Origin: Isoetes taiwanensis
Lineage: Eukaryota > Streptophyta > Lycopodiopsida > Isoetales > Isoetaceae
Direction of reading: 5' to 3'
NCBI GenBank assembly: GCA_021234155.1
Contig: JAJEKV010000127.1
Location: forward strand, 657,310 to 721,309
DNA: 64,000 nucleotides
Part shown: positions 32,790 to 44,600 of the stretch, in pieces
Layout of the letters: every line of letters starts with the position of its first letter
Numbering within the stretch: position 1 is the first letter of the stretch
Notes under the pieces: generated by a model
Told to the model about the DNA's origin: nothing
Database searches by the model: none
The model's input: only the letters and a program-made list of their open reading frames with translations
Position numbers and translations under genes: made by a program

Positions 32790-34273
32790 TTAGGTTGAAG
32801 GAGCTCCAAAGAGTTGGTTTTGTGAAGGGGAAGGAGAAGGGAGCTTGAGAGCTCAGTAGATCTTACCTAAAAGGCATCTTTGCCGTCTGCCGGTGTCTAA
32901 AGGGGTATTCGAGATGTCAGGTTCTTAGAGTGGAGATAGAGCTCATGGATCAGGTTAGTCATAGACTAATGTCCTAATCCTGGCATAACTGTGAAAATTA
33001 AACCTAAAATTGCCTCTTTATGTTAGTGTTAGATGCCCACTGACATTCTATTGTGATTATGATAGATGACCAGGGATGTTGCTCTAGTTCGCACCTCTTG
33101 TGCATGAGAGAAGGGGAGTAGAGACTTAGGAGCCATCATTAGTATGACTCTAGTAGTAGACCTCATTAATTCCCCCATTACGATTCAGCCCGTGCATAGG
33201 TCGTGGGCTAAGGGCCTTGACTGGCTTACAATAGAGGACTTGATTCAAGTCCAGAGGGGCCAACATTGTGCTGGTTTGCTATCCATAGCAAGCTAGACCA
33301 TTACTTTGCCACTGTGAGAGAGCAAAGTATGGGTTTGCCTCTCCACGGAAAGATCGTCACCTCCAAAGTTAGGTCGAGATGCAGTGGGGGCAACCTCGTC
33401 TCTCCAACTACTTTGCACAATAAGTCCAAGCCAATCGCAAATGGACTCCGGCCCCAGAGATTATGCACTTATGCAATATTTTACAATCTTCATTTTCTAA
33501 TTTATGCTTGCAATCTATGCAATATCCAATATGACCATAGTGATGATATCTACAGTTCAGATGTAATTTCCAAGCATTTCCCTAATATGTATACCACAAT
33601 AGAAATGTCAATTTAATATAAAGACCATATCATGCTTTCATTCAATGCATCTTATCTTCTTTCACAAAACACAATATTCACATCAACCATGGCATAAGGG
33701 ACATACAACAACCATGGTCAAGTATCTCATTTCCTATGGTTTATTAGGGAATCTCTAGTTAACCCTCATGCTCACGGATTCCATCCCTCAGTATTAATAT
33801 AATGTTTTGTATTTTCAGCTTAAGGTACACACGTACCAATTTTCATCTTATGTCGTTCTCGGCAAAGCTATTCTATTCACAACCCTCTTTCTCCCTATAG
33901 AGAAAGGTGCAACTTCTATTTTTCCTTTTTAACGTTATTACATTTACAACTACACTTTTATTATAAATAATCCCTACTGCTACCCTGGCCCATTGTTCAT
34001 GCTCCGCATGAAAACGTCCATCTTAGCATCTCAACATTTTTGTGCAACTTTTAACCAAGCTTAGCTCCTTGATGGACTGCATCATGGTAGCTTTTCTACC
34101 TTGCACAATACAGATGAACAATCAAAACTAAGATGTTATACCATAAGCTTCACATACCTTCTTTATTCTTCCTATGAGGCCGTCACCTCTGCACTTTCCT
34201 GAGGATTAACATTATCATCATACATCATCAACTTGAATCTATAATCCAATGAATACCCTTTGATCTAAACTAT
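32790..34273. other. Intergenic, no supported gene
   Basis: The longest frame (33266-33616 +, 116 codons) has no recognisable motif. Sequence downstream of the TATA/telo-box reads like a leader, but no coding region follows. Confidence 0.4.
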
Positions 34274-34285
34274 GCTCTGATACCA
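34274..34285 (-). other. Ty1/copia-type primer-binding site relic
   Basis: On the - strand this reads TGGTATCAGAGC, the standard sequence complementary to the 3' end of plant initiator methionine tRNA used by most Ty1/copia retrotransposons. It is preceded there by GGAGCA-TT, which would fit an LTR ending in CA. The LTR would lie above 34,288 and the internal region below 34,274, but no gag or pol remains. Confidence 0.45.
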
Positions 34286-34299
34286 AATGCTCCACCATT

Positions 34300-34709
34300 G
34301 TGGTGCATGGAAGCTGCACAAACTGGAGCCTAATTCGGCCCAGGGGGGTCTATATGCAGCTGATGATAAAAAAACTATCCAAAGTACTCCAAATTGAAGA
34401 CATATTTGCATCTTTTGCTGCTCCAAGGAAACATGAAAAAGTTCCATACTTTGTTCCCTTATGCGTGAAGGAGATGCACATTCTTCAGGAAGACGTGGTT
34501 GACGACTATGGAATAGAATGCTTGCTGGTGACAGGATTATAGCTGGTCATTACTATCGACTGCTGCAAGGCACAAACCACAAGTACAAGTTGTTGGATGA
34601 CAAAATAGTATTGATACTAGCAGAATCATGTAATGAGACAAAGTTCACCATGCAGCGGGTCAAGCATAAGTTGAAGGGGGGTGCGTACAACATACATGAT
34701 CACACTTAG
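34300..34709 (+). pseudogene. Unrecognised coding-like stretch with one frameshift
   Basis: Two adjacent frames (34300-34542 and 34518-34709) read as one protein if the frame shifts near 34,530: a segment ending VVDDYGIECLLV continues as GDRIIAGHYYRLLQGTN and then DDKIVLILAESC. Composition looks protein-like, with regular charged and hydrophobic spacing. I do not recognise the family. It begins within 15-20 bp of a copia-type primer-binding site on the other strand, so it may be sequence captured by, or next to, a retrotransposon. Confidence 0.3.
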
Positions 34710-36601
34710 AGGTGCATGACATGCTTATATCAAGCCTACCGAGATTATTGAGTGCATATGACTAAGTTACGTACAAAGGAACGTTCGTATTTGCTATCAT
34801 CTTCTATTAAGTTCAGAAAACTAGTCGATTGCTGCAAGTTTCTTCTTAGTTACTTATTTTTTAGTCTGAAGTGCATTTGTATACTTCAATTTCAGTATCA
34901 CACAATATCTTATATTTGCAAGCACAATGTAAATAAAAAAGTATGAAATTTTCATCAATTGTTGTATTAAAAAGTTAACCTATTCTGTGCACTTGTTCTG
35001 TTATAAAGGATATCAAAGGCTTTTCTTTTGATTCATGAAACAAAGCAGAAAGTGCAACATGTAGATCGATGTATGGAGACAAAAACTCTTGTATTAGATA
35101 TCACAAAGAAGATATACAACCAGGTCCAATGGGAGATGTGAAGCCAATATATACAAGTCTATTGTTCATGTTTCAAATTTATATTACATTACATTCAAAA
35201 TCTGGTCACAGCAGATGTGAAGCTAGTATACACTTTTTTGTTGTTTATGCTTCAAATTAACTCAAAATTACATTCAGTATATCACTTTCTTGCAGTTTTT
35301 CCACAATCTGCACAAGACATTTTATCTCAGATGAGAGCCCTCTAAAAACCATTTGCCTTTTAGACAATTTGTTCTTAGTATGTCGGTTGCATTGCGTAAA
35401 GGATTCTGCTTCATATACTGTTGCAGATCTACAACTGTCAACAGACCCTTTAGCTATGGTTGCAAAACTATCAAGAGACCTATGTCTTGCACATCTTTTT
35501 CATACCATGAAGCCGGGGGTATGCAATTTTCATTGGGATTGAAAAGCATCTTGTACTTCGAGCCGTCCTACTATAAGTGTGTTACTCTCATTCTCGTATG
35601 GATACTTCTTGTATATAAACTCAATTGACTTCATATACAAAGGTTTATCTTCAAAAGGTGCAACCCCGAAAGGCAGCTCCATACAGTTGCTTCCATCAAA
35701 GGTAGTACAAGTCTTCCATCTATATTGATATTACAACTTTTTCGCTCGGCAGTAGTTATGTTAGAAAAGAAGCTGAAGCAAGAAAAAAAGATGTTTATTT
35801 TAGGAACCTTTGCCGCTAAAAATTTTTTTCTACGTCGGCTTGCACTCAACTATAGTAATCTAGTGAAGGTCTAAGTTATCCGGTCAACCTTGATTTAAAA
35901 AAAAATATGATGATGTCCATTCTACATCAGCTTGCCATAATTGTACGGAAGGTTGCATTTCAAAAGTAAGGATTTGGTGTTAAATCCAATAGTATTAAGT
36001 TTCTTGCATGCAATCATGACAAGCTATTGAAATTATATAACTTTTGAAATGGAATGTGCACAAAAATCGGCCTCTTCCATAGTCATACGAAGTCAATCTA
36101 ACTCAAGGTGTAAGGCATTAGAAAATTGAATGCTTTGCACGCATTACAAGTCTCGGTCAAAGCACTCCTTTTAGAAATTAAAGATAAAAGCAAAAATCCA
36201 CGAATCCACTATTATTAATATATGCATTAAAATGTACTTGTAAGTGAAGTATACCTTGATTAGAAGAATGGCTAAGAAGCTATTGCACATGTCAAAAGCA
36301 AAGTTATCCCTTTGCAACCCTCACAACATGTATTGCATGAGTGATTATTCTTTCACATAAATCTTCTATGATCCTAAGACTATGTCTTTCAAAGTAAGTA
36401 GCAAAAAGGCACTTGGTTTATTAAATATCATGTGATTTGCATATTGATGCATGTGCGCACTTCCATGCCTTGCATTATGTACTCTTGTGGGATGCCATGG
36501 GTGTGTACACCAATTTCCCATTCCTCTGAAATCTTTTGGGAGGTGGCAGTAATCCGCCGATTGGTGGTTCCATCTAGGTGTGCCAGGGCAACTAGCTGGC
36601 T

Positions 36602-37045
36602 TCATAGCTCCACATAAGGCACTAACTTGTGAGGCCCAGTTATGCGTCTATACAACCAACTGCCAGAGTCTACATCGCATGCAAGTTCATCACAATATGC
36701 AGCCCACCGGTGCATTAGGCGGATATGGCTCTCGACATGGGCCCTGCCGCTTCTTTGCGGCATCGGGGGTAAGTGGGGATCAACATCACTTACTTCTGAT
36801 GGCATGGGAACATAGTGTTGCCTTAAGCACAACCTCATCAACCCATATGCAAACTGGTTGAATGCATAACCATTCCCAGACCTGGCACGAAGCCATTGCA
36901 CTGGGTCCAGGTAAAGAGCGGCCAATTCCTGTGCAAGTTGCTGGGGATCTTGGTTGGGAGCGATACTCGAGGTAACATGGGCACTTGGACTGCCAACATT
37001 GGTAATATTTTCCTCTGTTTCCTCCTCCGATGTGTTGCATCCCAT
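36602..37045 (-). CDS. Hypothetical protein fragment, about 147 residues
   Basis: I do not recognise this. The open frame can be extended upstream to about 37,084 (DFDENKSEYDIHDA precedes the Met) before an in-frame stop that lies just inside a possible intron acceptor. The start is acidic (SEEETEEN), followed by a helical stretch (DPQQLAQELAALYLDPVQWL) and a basic aromatic half with YGLMRLCLRQHYV, HIRLMHRW and ITGPHKLVPYVEL. Length and composition suggest the last exon of a larger gene or a transposon-derived protein. A perfect 14-bp hairpin lies about 40-70 bp upstream at 37,126-37,155. Confidence 0.35.
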   Translation of the reverse strand: MGCNTSEEETEENITNVGSPSAHVTSSIAPNQDPQQLAQELAALYLDPVQWLRARSGNGYAFNQFAYGLMRLCLRQHYVPMPSEVSDVDPHLPPMPQRSGRAHVESHIRLMHRWAAYCDELACDVDSGSWLYRRITGPHKLVPYVEL

Positions 37046-37125
37046 AGCATCATGAATGTCATACTCACTCTTATTTTCATCGAAATCTCACTAATTGAAT
37101 CATCGGGGCGTGGATGCCATGTCAT

Positions 37126-37155
37126 CGGGAGGATTCACTTGAGTGAATCCTCCCG
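37126..37155. repeat. Perfect 14-bp-arm hairpin
   Basis: CGGGAGGATTCACT, then TG, then its exact complement. Further GATTCAC, CCGAATC and GGAGGATTCACT words follow to about 37,195, so this is the edge of a small repeat cluster. Confidence 0.85.
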
Positions 37156-37454
37156 ATTCACTAAGCCGAATCGGAGGATTCACTCAGCCGAATCCTCTTG
37201 GCATCTCTAGTCAATTTAGGGAGCCAATAAAGTGGGCCTGAAAACATCCCCTAATTTCAAGCCATGTTGCTAATTAATCTTCTTCATCCATTGCATGTAG
37301 CAAGTCGTAATCTTGATATGCATAATTATGGGTACCAGAGTTACGCCAATAGATGTAGAAGCTTGGCGTAATGCGTGGCTTGGAATTGGGGATGTCTCAA
37401 GATTTGAAGTTGTAACAAATTGCATTTGGAAGTAACAAGAGTTTCTAAAAATTC

Positions 37455-37594
37455 ATTCTTATTCTTATTCTTATTTATTCTTATTCTTATTCTTATTCTT
37501 ATTCTTATTCTTATTCTTATTCTTATTCTTATTCTTATTCTTATTCTTATTCTTATTCTTATTCTTATTCTTATTCTTATTCTTATTCTTATTC
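37455..37594. repeat. (TTATTC)n hexanucleotide microsatellite
   Basis: About 140 bp of near-perfect TTATTC repeats with one short slip near 37,473. Confidence 0.97.
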
Positions 37595-38150
37595 TATTGT
37601 TCCTCCGAGAAAATGCAGGTTTAGTGGTTCCCTGCTAGGGCAAAGCAGGTTGGGACTCCACAATTGGGTCATTGCTTAGAGCAAAGCCGAAAGGTGGAGT
37701 AGTTGGAACTCCATCAATCGAGGTCATTGTGGGTGAGTATAGTGAGTATATAGTAAGCTTCTTGGAACAATTATTGTGGCTTTTGAAATCAATTTAGTGG
37801 AGAAATCGGTGGATATATTCCCGGAAGAAAGAAGGTTTTAAGGATTTTTTGATAAACTTAGTCTATCCTCTCCATTTTTAATGTCCATTTAACTTATGTT
37901 GTTGCCTCAGATTTTGACACTACCATGTTCTTCTACTTAGGCGCACTCATTCTTGCTTTAGGTGCGCGGAACAAGAGAATATCCTTAGCATGTTCTTGGA
38001 TCAAAATACACCAATTGTGCTATGTAAAAGGCATTTGTCCAAATGTTTTATAAAGTATTGTCGATTTACCCTATCATAGCATTTTGTCATGTGAATCCTA
38101 CATAATACACCAACCGTTAGATTCACAATAGCGAGGAAGCAAACAAAATT

Positions 38151-38315
38151 GCATCATACTAAATTTCTCAATGATGTAGTTGAGATTTGAAGTCTCTTTT
38201 ATGGGAATGTGCACAATGCTTCCTCCAATATAGCATCACACTAATTTTCCAATGCTGTAGTTCAGCCATTTGAAGTGTCTTTATGTGAATGCGTGCAATG
38301 CTTCCTTCAATATCT
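38151..38315. repeat. 82-bp tandem duplication
   Basis: GCATCA.ACTAA...TGAAGT.TCTTT...CAATGCTTCCT.CAATAT is present at 38,151 and 38,233. Confidence 0.85.
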
Positions 38316-38319
38316 GTTT

Positions 38320-41300
38320 AATAATCATGGTCAAACATTTCCAGCAAATCTTTATGGATTTCAAATACAGATTTAACGTTTAAGGTTCTGGCTCACGAAA
38401 ATGATAATAGAAGGCTATGTCCTATGCTCTATTTTCTGTAAGTGTGAAGAGGTTCCCATAATCCCTCTCTGTTTCTACAGATTTTTATGTTTCCGGTTGC
38501 ACTTTTTGTGCTAAAACTTAGATTGGTTGCAGTGCAACCCCGAGGTAGAGTTGGATTTATCATCTCTCTCGAAGCTAACAAATGTCGTAGTTTTCCTTGG
38601 TGTATTAATACTATTATTCAAGCACTTTCAAGGCGTGATGGTCGGGGATGAGTCATATGCAATGGGAGGTATTTCACCATAACCATCTCTTCCAGACAAA
38701 CATAGCTCTCACGAAGGTTCTATTAAGCACAGTGGCTATTCATTGAGGTCGCAAGCCCAATAACGTATGCTCTATTTAAATTTTGTATTTCTTTTCAAGG
38801 TCAAGTAGAGGCATGTATGCAAAAAGCATCAAAATATTTGGGCATATGGCATGCATGTGAACTTGAAACTTGTCTACATATACGAGTGCAAGGCGTTTCT
38901 TTTTTCGATTACTGCATTATGATCTACAAGCTGTCTTAGATCTACATTCAGACATCTTAAGGTCCATGCTAATGGAGGAATACATGGACTCAACTATGAG
39001 TAGTTGCAATAATAATAACAATATTTCTTTAAGAGCTCCCTTTATTAAAGTTTGAATTGCTTATGTTGATTATCTTCTTAATGGTACGCAACTATTTTGA
39101 GTTTTTGTTCATAGAATCCCGTTTTCTTCACATATGGTTCAAACTAAGTTTTTAGTAGCATATGCATATATGCAATAACAATAACAATATTTCAATGGTA
39201 AGCAACCATTTTCACACGTGGGGTCAACCTAATTTTGTAGTAGCATACTAAAAGCAAAATATTTCGAGGTTAGCATTCCATGGCTATTTCATTAGTTAGT
39301 TTAGCAAATGATGTATAATATGGTGGGCATTAATAAAAGTATGTGGATAATAATCGTACATTTTGATGCAAAGCAAACTGGATTTCACCAATTCCTATTG
39401 TTTCACTTGTATGGTGGCATGGCCACCGGGACCACATTCTGGTGTGGACCGGTGGGGCCTCACGACGGCACCTACCCACCGGAATGTGGGGCGGGGGCCA
39501 TGCCACCACATGGGAAAGTGGGAGCATTTTTTCTACTTTCATCTTCTTCTTTTTTGAGGTCGGGAGGAGTCCCGGCGACTCTTTTGCGGCTATGGAGCTC
39601 GGTGGCATGGCGCTCGCTCCTAGCTCTTCACTTTATTTTTGTTTCTATGGTGGCTTTACTAATGCTAACCGGTTGCAACCTGTAACTTTTATTGCGCACG
39701 GAATTAGCTTCCCACTTTTCCATTTCGGGATTGCAGGGATATGCCATGTGGCTGACCTGATTCATATTCGTGATAAAAATGCGACCCAGTTTCCATGTCG
39801 TAATGGAGTTTTGGCGTTACCTTGGACAGTCATTCGATATAATATGTGACCAAATGGTTCAAATTAAGCAATACGACCCCATAATATTTTTTATATCATA
39901 ATCACTACATTGACTATACAACCCCATAGTATTTGGTTATATCTTTCATTAAAAGTTCATTCAACGTGGATGCACAAGGTTGTTGTATGATTAAGTGCAT
40001 CTTGGGAAGGTTGAGTTTCATACTAATAACAAGATAAGGGCCGATTCCACCGGCGTTGAACCTCGCTTTTAGCAACAAGCCAATAAGAAAGTTGATTTCA
40101 AACTTCCCGTTGGAGTTTTGATTCCACCGGGGGTAGTTTAGGGCTAAGGATATGATGTGGATTGCCTAGGGAGAGGCTAGGAAGTAAAAAATTGCCAATA
40201 ATCGCCCAATGTCTTTCATTTCAAGTCGCACATATATGGACGCAAAGGCCGAGAGAAAATGCATGCCATGACATTAGCCCGCTAAATCTTTGGGCACCGT
40301 TCTTGCCCATTTAAATCTATGTCTCATCCCCAGTCTATGTGTGCATTATGGTTTTGGTGGATCCCTTCATATAGTTTTCCATTAAATGCATATATTTCTT
40401 TGAGGCGATGTTGAAATTGGATTTTTGAAGACATTCCCTCCATTACTTGACATAAATACTCACATGCTTATAATAGTAAAGGATCAACTGAGCCACTTAG
40501 AGGCATGTTTGTTCTAATTACCTAATGAGATGGGTTTGTCATGGCCTTATATGCTTCTGTAGGCCATGTGTCCTCATTGTATGTATGATTTATCCAGTAG
40601 ATGCTCTCTTTGCCCCAAATGCATGTTTGTTCCATGATGGGTAAACCCTTTTAGCTTGCCTCTGATGCTTCAGGTTACCTCCCCAGGTAGCGACACCCTG
40701 CTGAGTATCATGTTGAAGTTCCGGGTGTGCTTGTGTTACACCTTTTCCCGTAATGACCCTTCTATCAGAAAATGAGCCTGAAATGACTACTTCGTGTCAT
40801 TGTCTTGGGGCCAGCAAATTCAAATCAATTGTATTCTTTTGTTCTTTTTGAAAGTGCAATTTCGTAGGCTTGTATGCCCCAAACCGAGTTTCGTCCCCCA
40901 TATTGTGCCTTTACAGTCGCTCACCTTTCATGCCCTTTCGGAAGAATACCTTTTATTCTTCCCTTCAAGCTAGCGACCCCTTACAGGCGTGTTTGACCCT
41001 AATAGATGATGCAGGCCGGGTTTCTTCCGGCGTAGTTGCATGAACCAGCCATGAAGCTAAGTAAAGTTCTTGTTCTCTTCAAATTGAAATTTCGTGGGTT
41101 GTATGTTCCTAGCTTTCATAATTGCCTCTTTATCCTCCCTCATGGTGGACTCCGTGCAAAAGATTTTTAAGACATCGGACTGATCTTGTGTAAAAGTATT
41201 TTGTTTCTGGTCCTGGTAGAGCTGATCTTTATATGTTTTCAAGTATATTTACTTGGCGGGCCTTAGCTCTTGTTTTATTTTGTTTTATGAAATAATGTTG

Positions 41301-41600
41301 ATATTGTGTTTTGAGACCTATGGTCCGCCCTGTGTTGTGCATTTAAAAAATATTGCGTGACAAAGGAAACCTGGAAATACTAACAGAAATGGTGCATCGG
41401 AGAATCTAAAACGTAAATCACGTAAAATCTTGTACCTGAGTGTCATTTCGTGAGTTATTTTCATTAATCACTTAAAAATCAAATGGATCAACAAGAGCTG
41501 GATTACGGCGAAATCGAACTTATTAAATCCGTGGAAAAGAAGTGATGCCCAGGTTCGAATGACTCTGCAAACAGCCTTAAGTCTGTAACTGGCTCTTTCT
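38320..41600. other. Intergenic stretch, no supported gene
   Basis: Frames near 39.3-39.85 kb overlap on both strands in a short G+C-rich patch and carry no motif. The rest is A+T-rich without recognised elements. Confidence 0.45.
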
Positions 41601-44600
41601 GATCTACATCAGACTGACATTCTGTCTTCCAAATACCAAAACCAAAGCGTCCGCACCCTGCGCCTTCCAAAATACGCCTCGTAATTGCCCCTCTTCGAAA
41701 TCGCGGCGTTTCCCGGGGCGTTTGCAGAAAATATATAGCATTACTAGAATGATTCCTAACAAATATAGCAATATTTAAAAAAATAAAAGTGGCTGAATGT
41801 ATACTTTTAATTCCTAAGTTTTAAAGGAGTCAAAAAGTATCTATGCAGCGGCACCCTGAGAGATGGCCCGGCCGTGAATACGCTTTCCTCGCTAAGTGGA
41901 GTTGGCGGCTGCTGATCGTAAATCTGTGCGTGCATTTTCTGCTCAAATGCAGAAAGTCCATTTCCGTCTTTTGCAAATACAGCTCGCAGTTGTAATGCGC
42001 AATCTCGGTGGCCTGTCTGCTGTTTTGGTTCTTTTGAGTTATAGGTCATTGTTTGGTTGATAAAGCAATGCAAATGTGCGACCATCAAACAAATATGGCA
42101 TGAAATACGCTGAATTTATGGTAAATTCTTCCCAGGAGGAAATACTGGAGTACTCCTTCAAAAATAGAAACCTCCTACTCTCTGAGTACCTCCAAAATGA
42201 TGCCAGCCGCCACCTCCTGTGCCAGGACTCCAGTGCTGAAAAATTTGGCTATGAAAATGATGATTATGCTAGAACAAGTAAAACATTAAGAAATATATGC
42301 GGGAGTTTAGAGAAATCATGTATATACTTGTTTCCATGTTATATCTAAAGTGATGCATCAGTATGCAAAAGAAATTTATGATATGAAATGACGATTATGC
42401 AGTTAGAAACTTTGCTGCTGTGAGTATAAAGCTTTTCAAATTACATGCCAATTGTTTGCTGATCATCAGAGAGAAAAGTTGGTTGAAACTGCAAAAAAAA
42501 CAGTAGATAATGAAATTACATCGGCCAAAATATTCACCTGATTTAGTGATTGAAAGTGTGATCCCCAAAAACCTCTGCAAACTGGCGCAGTGAGAAAGAA
42601 GAGGCATCATTTTTGGCGGCAACGCACGGCTGCCAAATGTTTGTGGCCGCAGTGACCGCCGGAAAGTGTTACGGTTATGGTGCCGTTAGTGGAGAGAATT
42701 TCTAGCTGATTACCAAATGCAGAGTTGGGGCGTGAAGTCGCCGAGCGCGGCCGGATGCGCAGCGGATGGGTTGAGTCGTGCGGTCATTTCCTTCAGACAT
42801 GATACCATCAACCAGCAAGGCAGCCCTGGGCCAGCCTCGTGGAGGAGGAGTGGGCGGCGCAGGTGGAAAGTAAGGAGTGGCGGAGTGCTTTTGCCAGTGC
42901 TGGTGTGGCTGGCGTGGTGGGACTCCATGGGAGTAGGGCTGTGGACTCTTGGCGCAACCCGGCCACTGGAGGCGGTGTAATCTTACATTGGGTGTGAAGC
43001 GTGATGCCGCTGGAGAAGTAGGAGCGTTTCATGGGCGAGGTGGGATGGGTGTGGGCGAAGCTGGAGTAAATATATGGGCTTTTGTGGGGAGCGGCACCCC
43101 CTTAAGACAAGACAGAGTCTCATTCTCCGCCCGGTGCGTCGGCGAGCTGCAAAATGGAGATGGATGTATGCGGGCGTCGCTCTGGCGGTTTTTCAAGTGG
43201 TGGCGGTGGCGGTATTTTGCTGTTAAAGAAGCCGCTGCTGCCACCCCCTCACCTCCAGCTCGTGAGCTTCCAAAGTTAACTGACATCAGCTTAATTGCCT
43301 GCCGCCAGCCATAATAATTCTCCCCATTTTTTCAAGTAGCCCCGCACAAACTCAAAACAATGGCAGAACAAAGCAGATAAGTTAAGCTGATGTAACAAAG
43401 CTGAAACGCGCGCAGAAAAAGTGTTAAAAATCAAAATAAAGTGAAGCAGAAGAAGCAGAAAAAGTGCACGTTAAGAAATCAAAATAGTGGCAGAAGAAGC
43501 TATACTAGAAGGCTAAATTTATGCCAAAATGGAGAGAAGCCACAGCTTGAATGGTGGCACGCTGGCTTGATGATAGTCGGATGGCGCGCCCGTGACTGTG
43601 TGCAGCCGGCGAGAGGGCATGTGCTGTTTATAAGCGTTTCTCGTAGGGCCATGGCGCGCAAAAACGCAAGTCGTGTGACAGTTAGGGACTGCTTGTTAAG
43701 TCCTGGCCACCCCCTGAGAACTCGCACCTCCCTACATTTTCTGTCCACGTTTCAATAATATTTTGACTTATCCACCTTTCTCCTGCCGTCACTTCGCTTC
43801 TGCCCTTGCTGTTTAAATTTTAATTAGATTTAGACTAACTCTTGTTTTTTCCCCGAGAGTTCACTTTAAAGGAGCCCTTACGTTATGCCTTCCGGGCTTT
43901 CACCCTTTGTAATACAAAACTTAAGTTCCGTGGAATCGCCGTAACAGAATTTGAACCTATACGGCGATGTAAATGAAAAGTGTAAATATTCCATAGCATA
44001 GCCGTATGGTTCCTAAAAATGTAACAAAAATAGCGCCCGCCAAATTACTAAGCGTTTCCGCTTATGTATGCTTCTTCGCCAACACAAGTTCCCATTGTTA
44101 AGCACAAAAATCCCCATTCTGCTATGGCTCGTAAAAAGACGCTAAGATAAAAAGTACAATATATGCCGAAGCGGCTAAGGCTACGTGGTAGCCATAGTTA
44201 ATCATGGAGAAAGCCACCCCTAGTTTCGGCGGATACGCCCCACAAAGTGGTATCCGGCATTCCGCTAATCACGACAGGGTCAAAAATCTCCCCCAGGGAA
44301 TTGGCCCTGTCTCCCAAACCCATGAATCCCGCCACGCATTTGAGGTAGCTATTTGCCCTCTCCTTGTAAACTGAAGTTGGACCTGGACACCCGGTGGAGG
44401 ATATTTTTCTGGCTTCAGCGCGATCAACTCCCTCTCCCCACAGTGGGTGGTGCTGGCGTCGGGAAGTATCGTGCTAAGTCCTGACGCATGCTTAAAGCAT
44501 GCTTATAGCGTGGTTTTAGCCCGCCAGCACCCCCCATGCTTCTTAATTTGCGCCGGTGGCATTTAATCGCCCATTACATTTTTCCTTTCGGACGCTTCCT

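Noticed and set aside
37420-37638. Ile-Leu-rich frame, looks like a membrane protein
   Set aside because: It is a translation of the TTATTC microsatellite.
39308-39849. Gly/Pro-rich frames around a G+C-rich patch
   Set aside because: Three overlapping frames on two strands, no start context or motif; base composition alone explains them.
41545-41575. CAGGTTCGAATGAC as a tRNA B box
   Set aside because: No A box or cloverleaf can be formed upstream.
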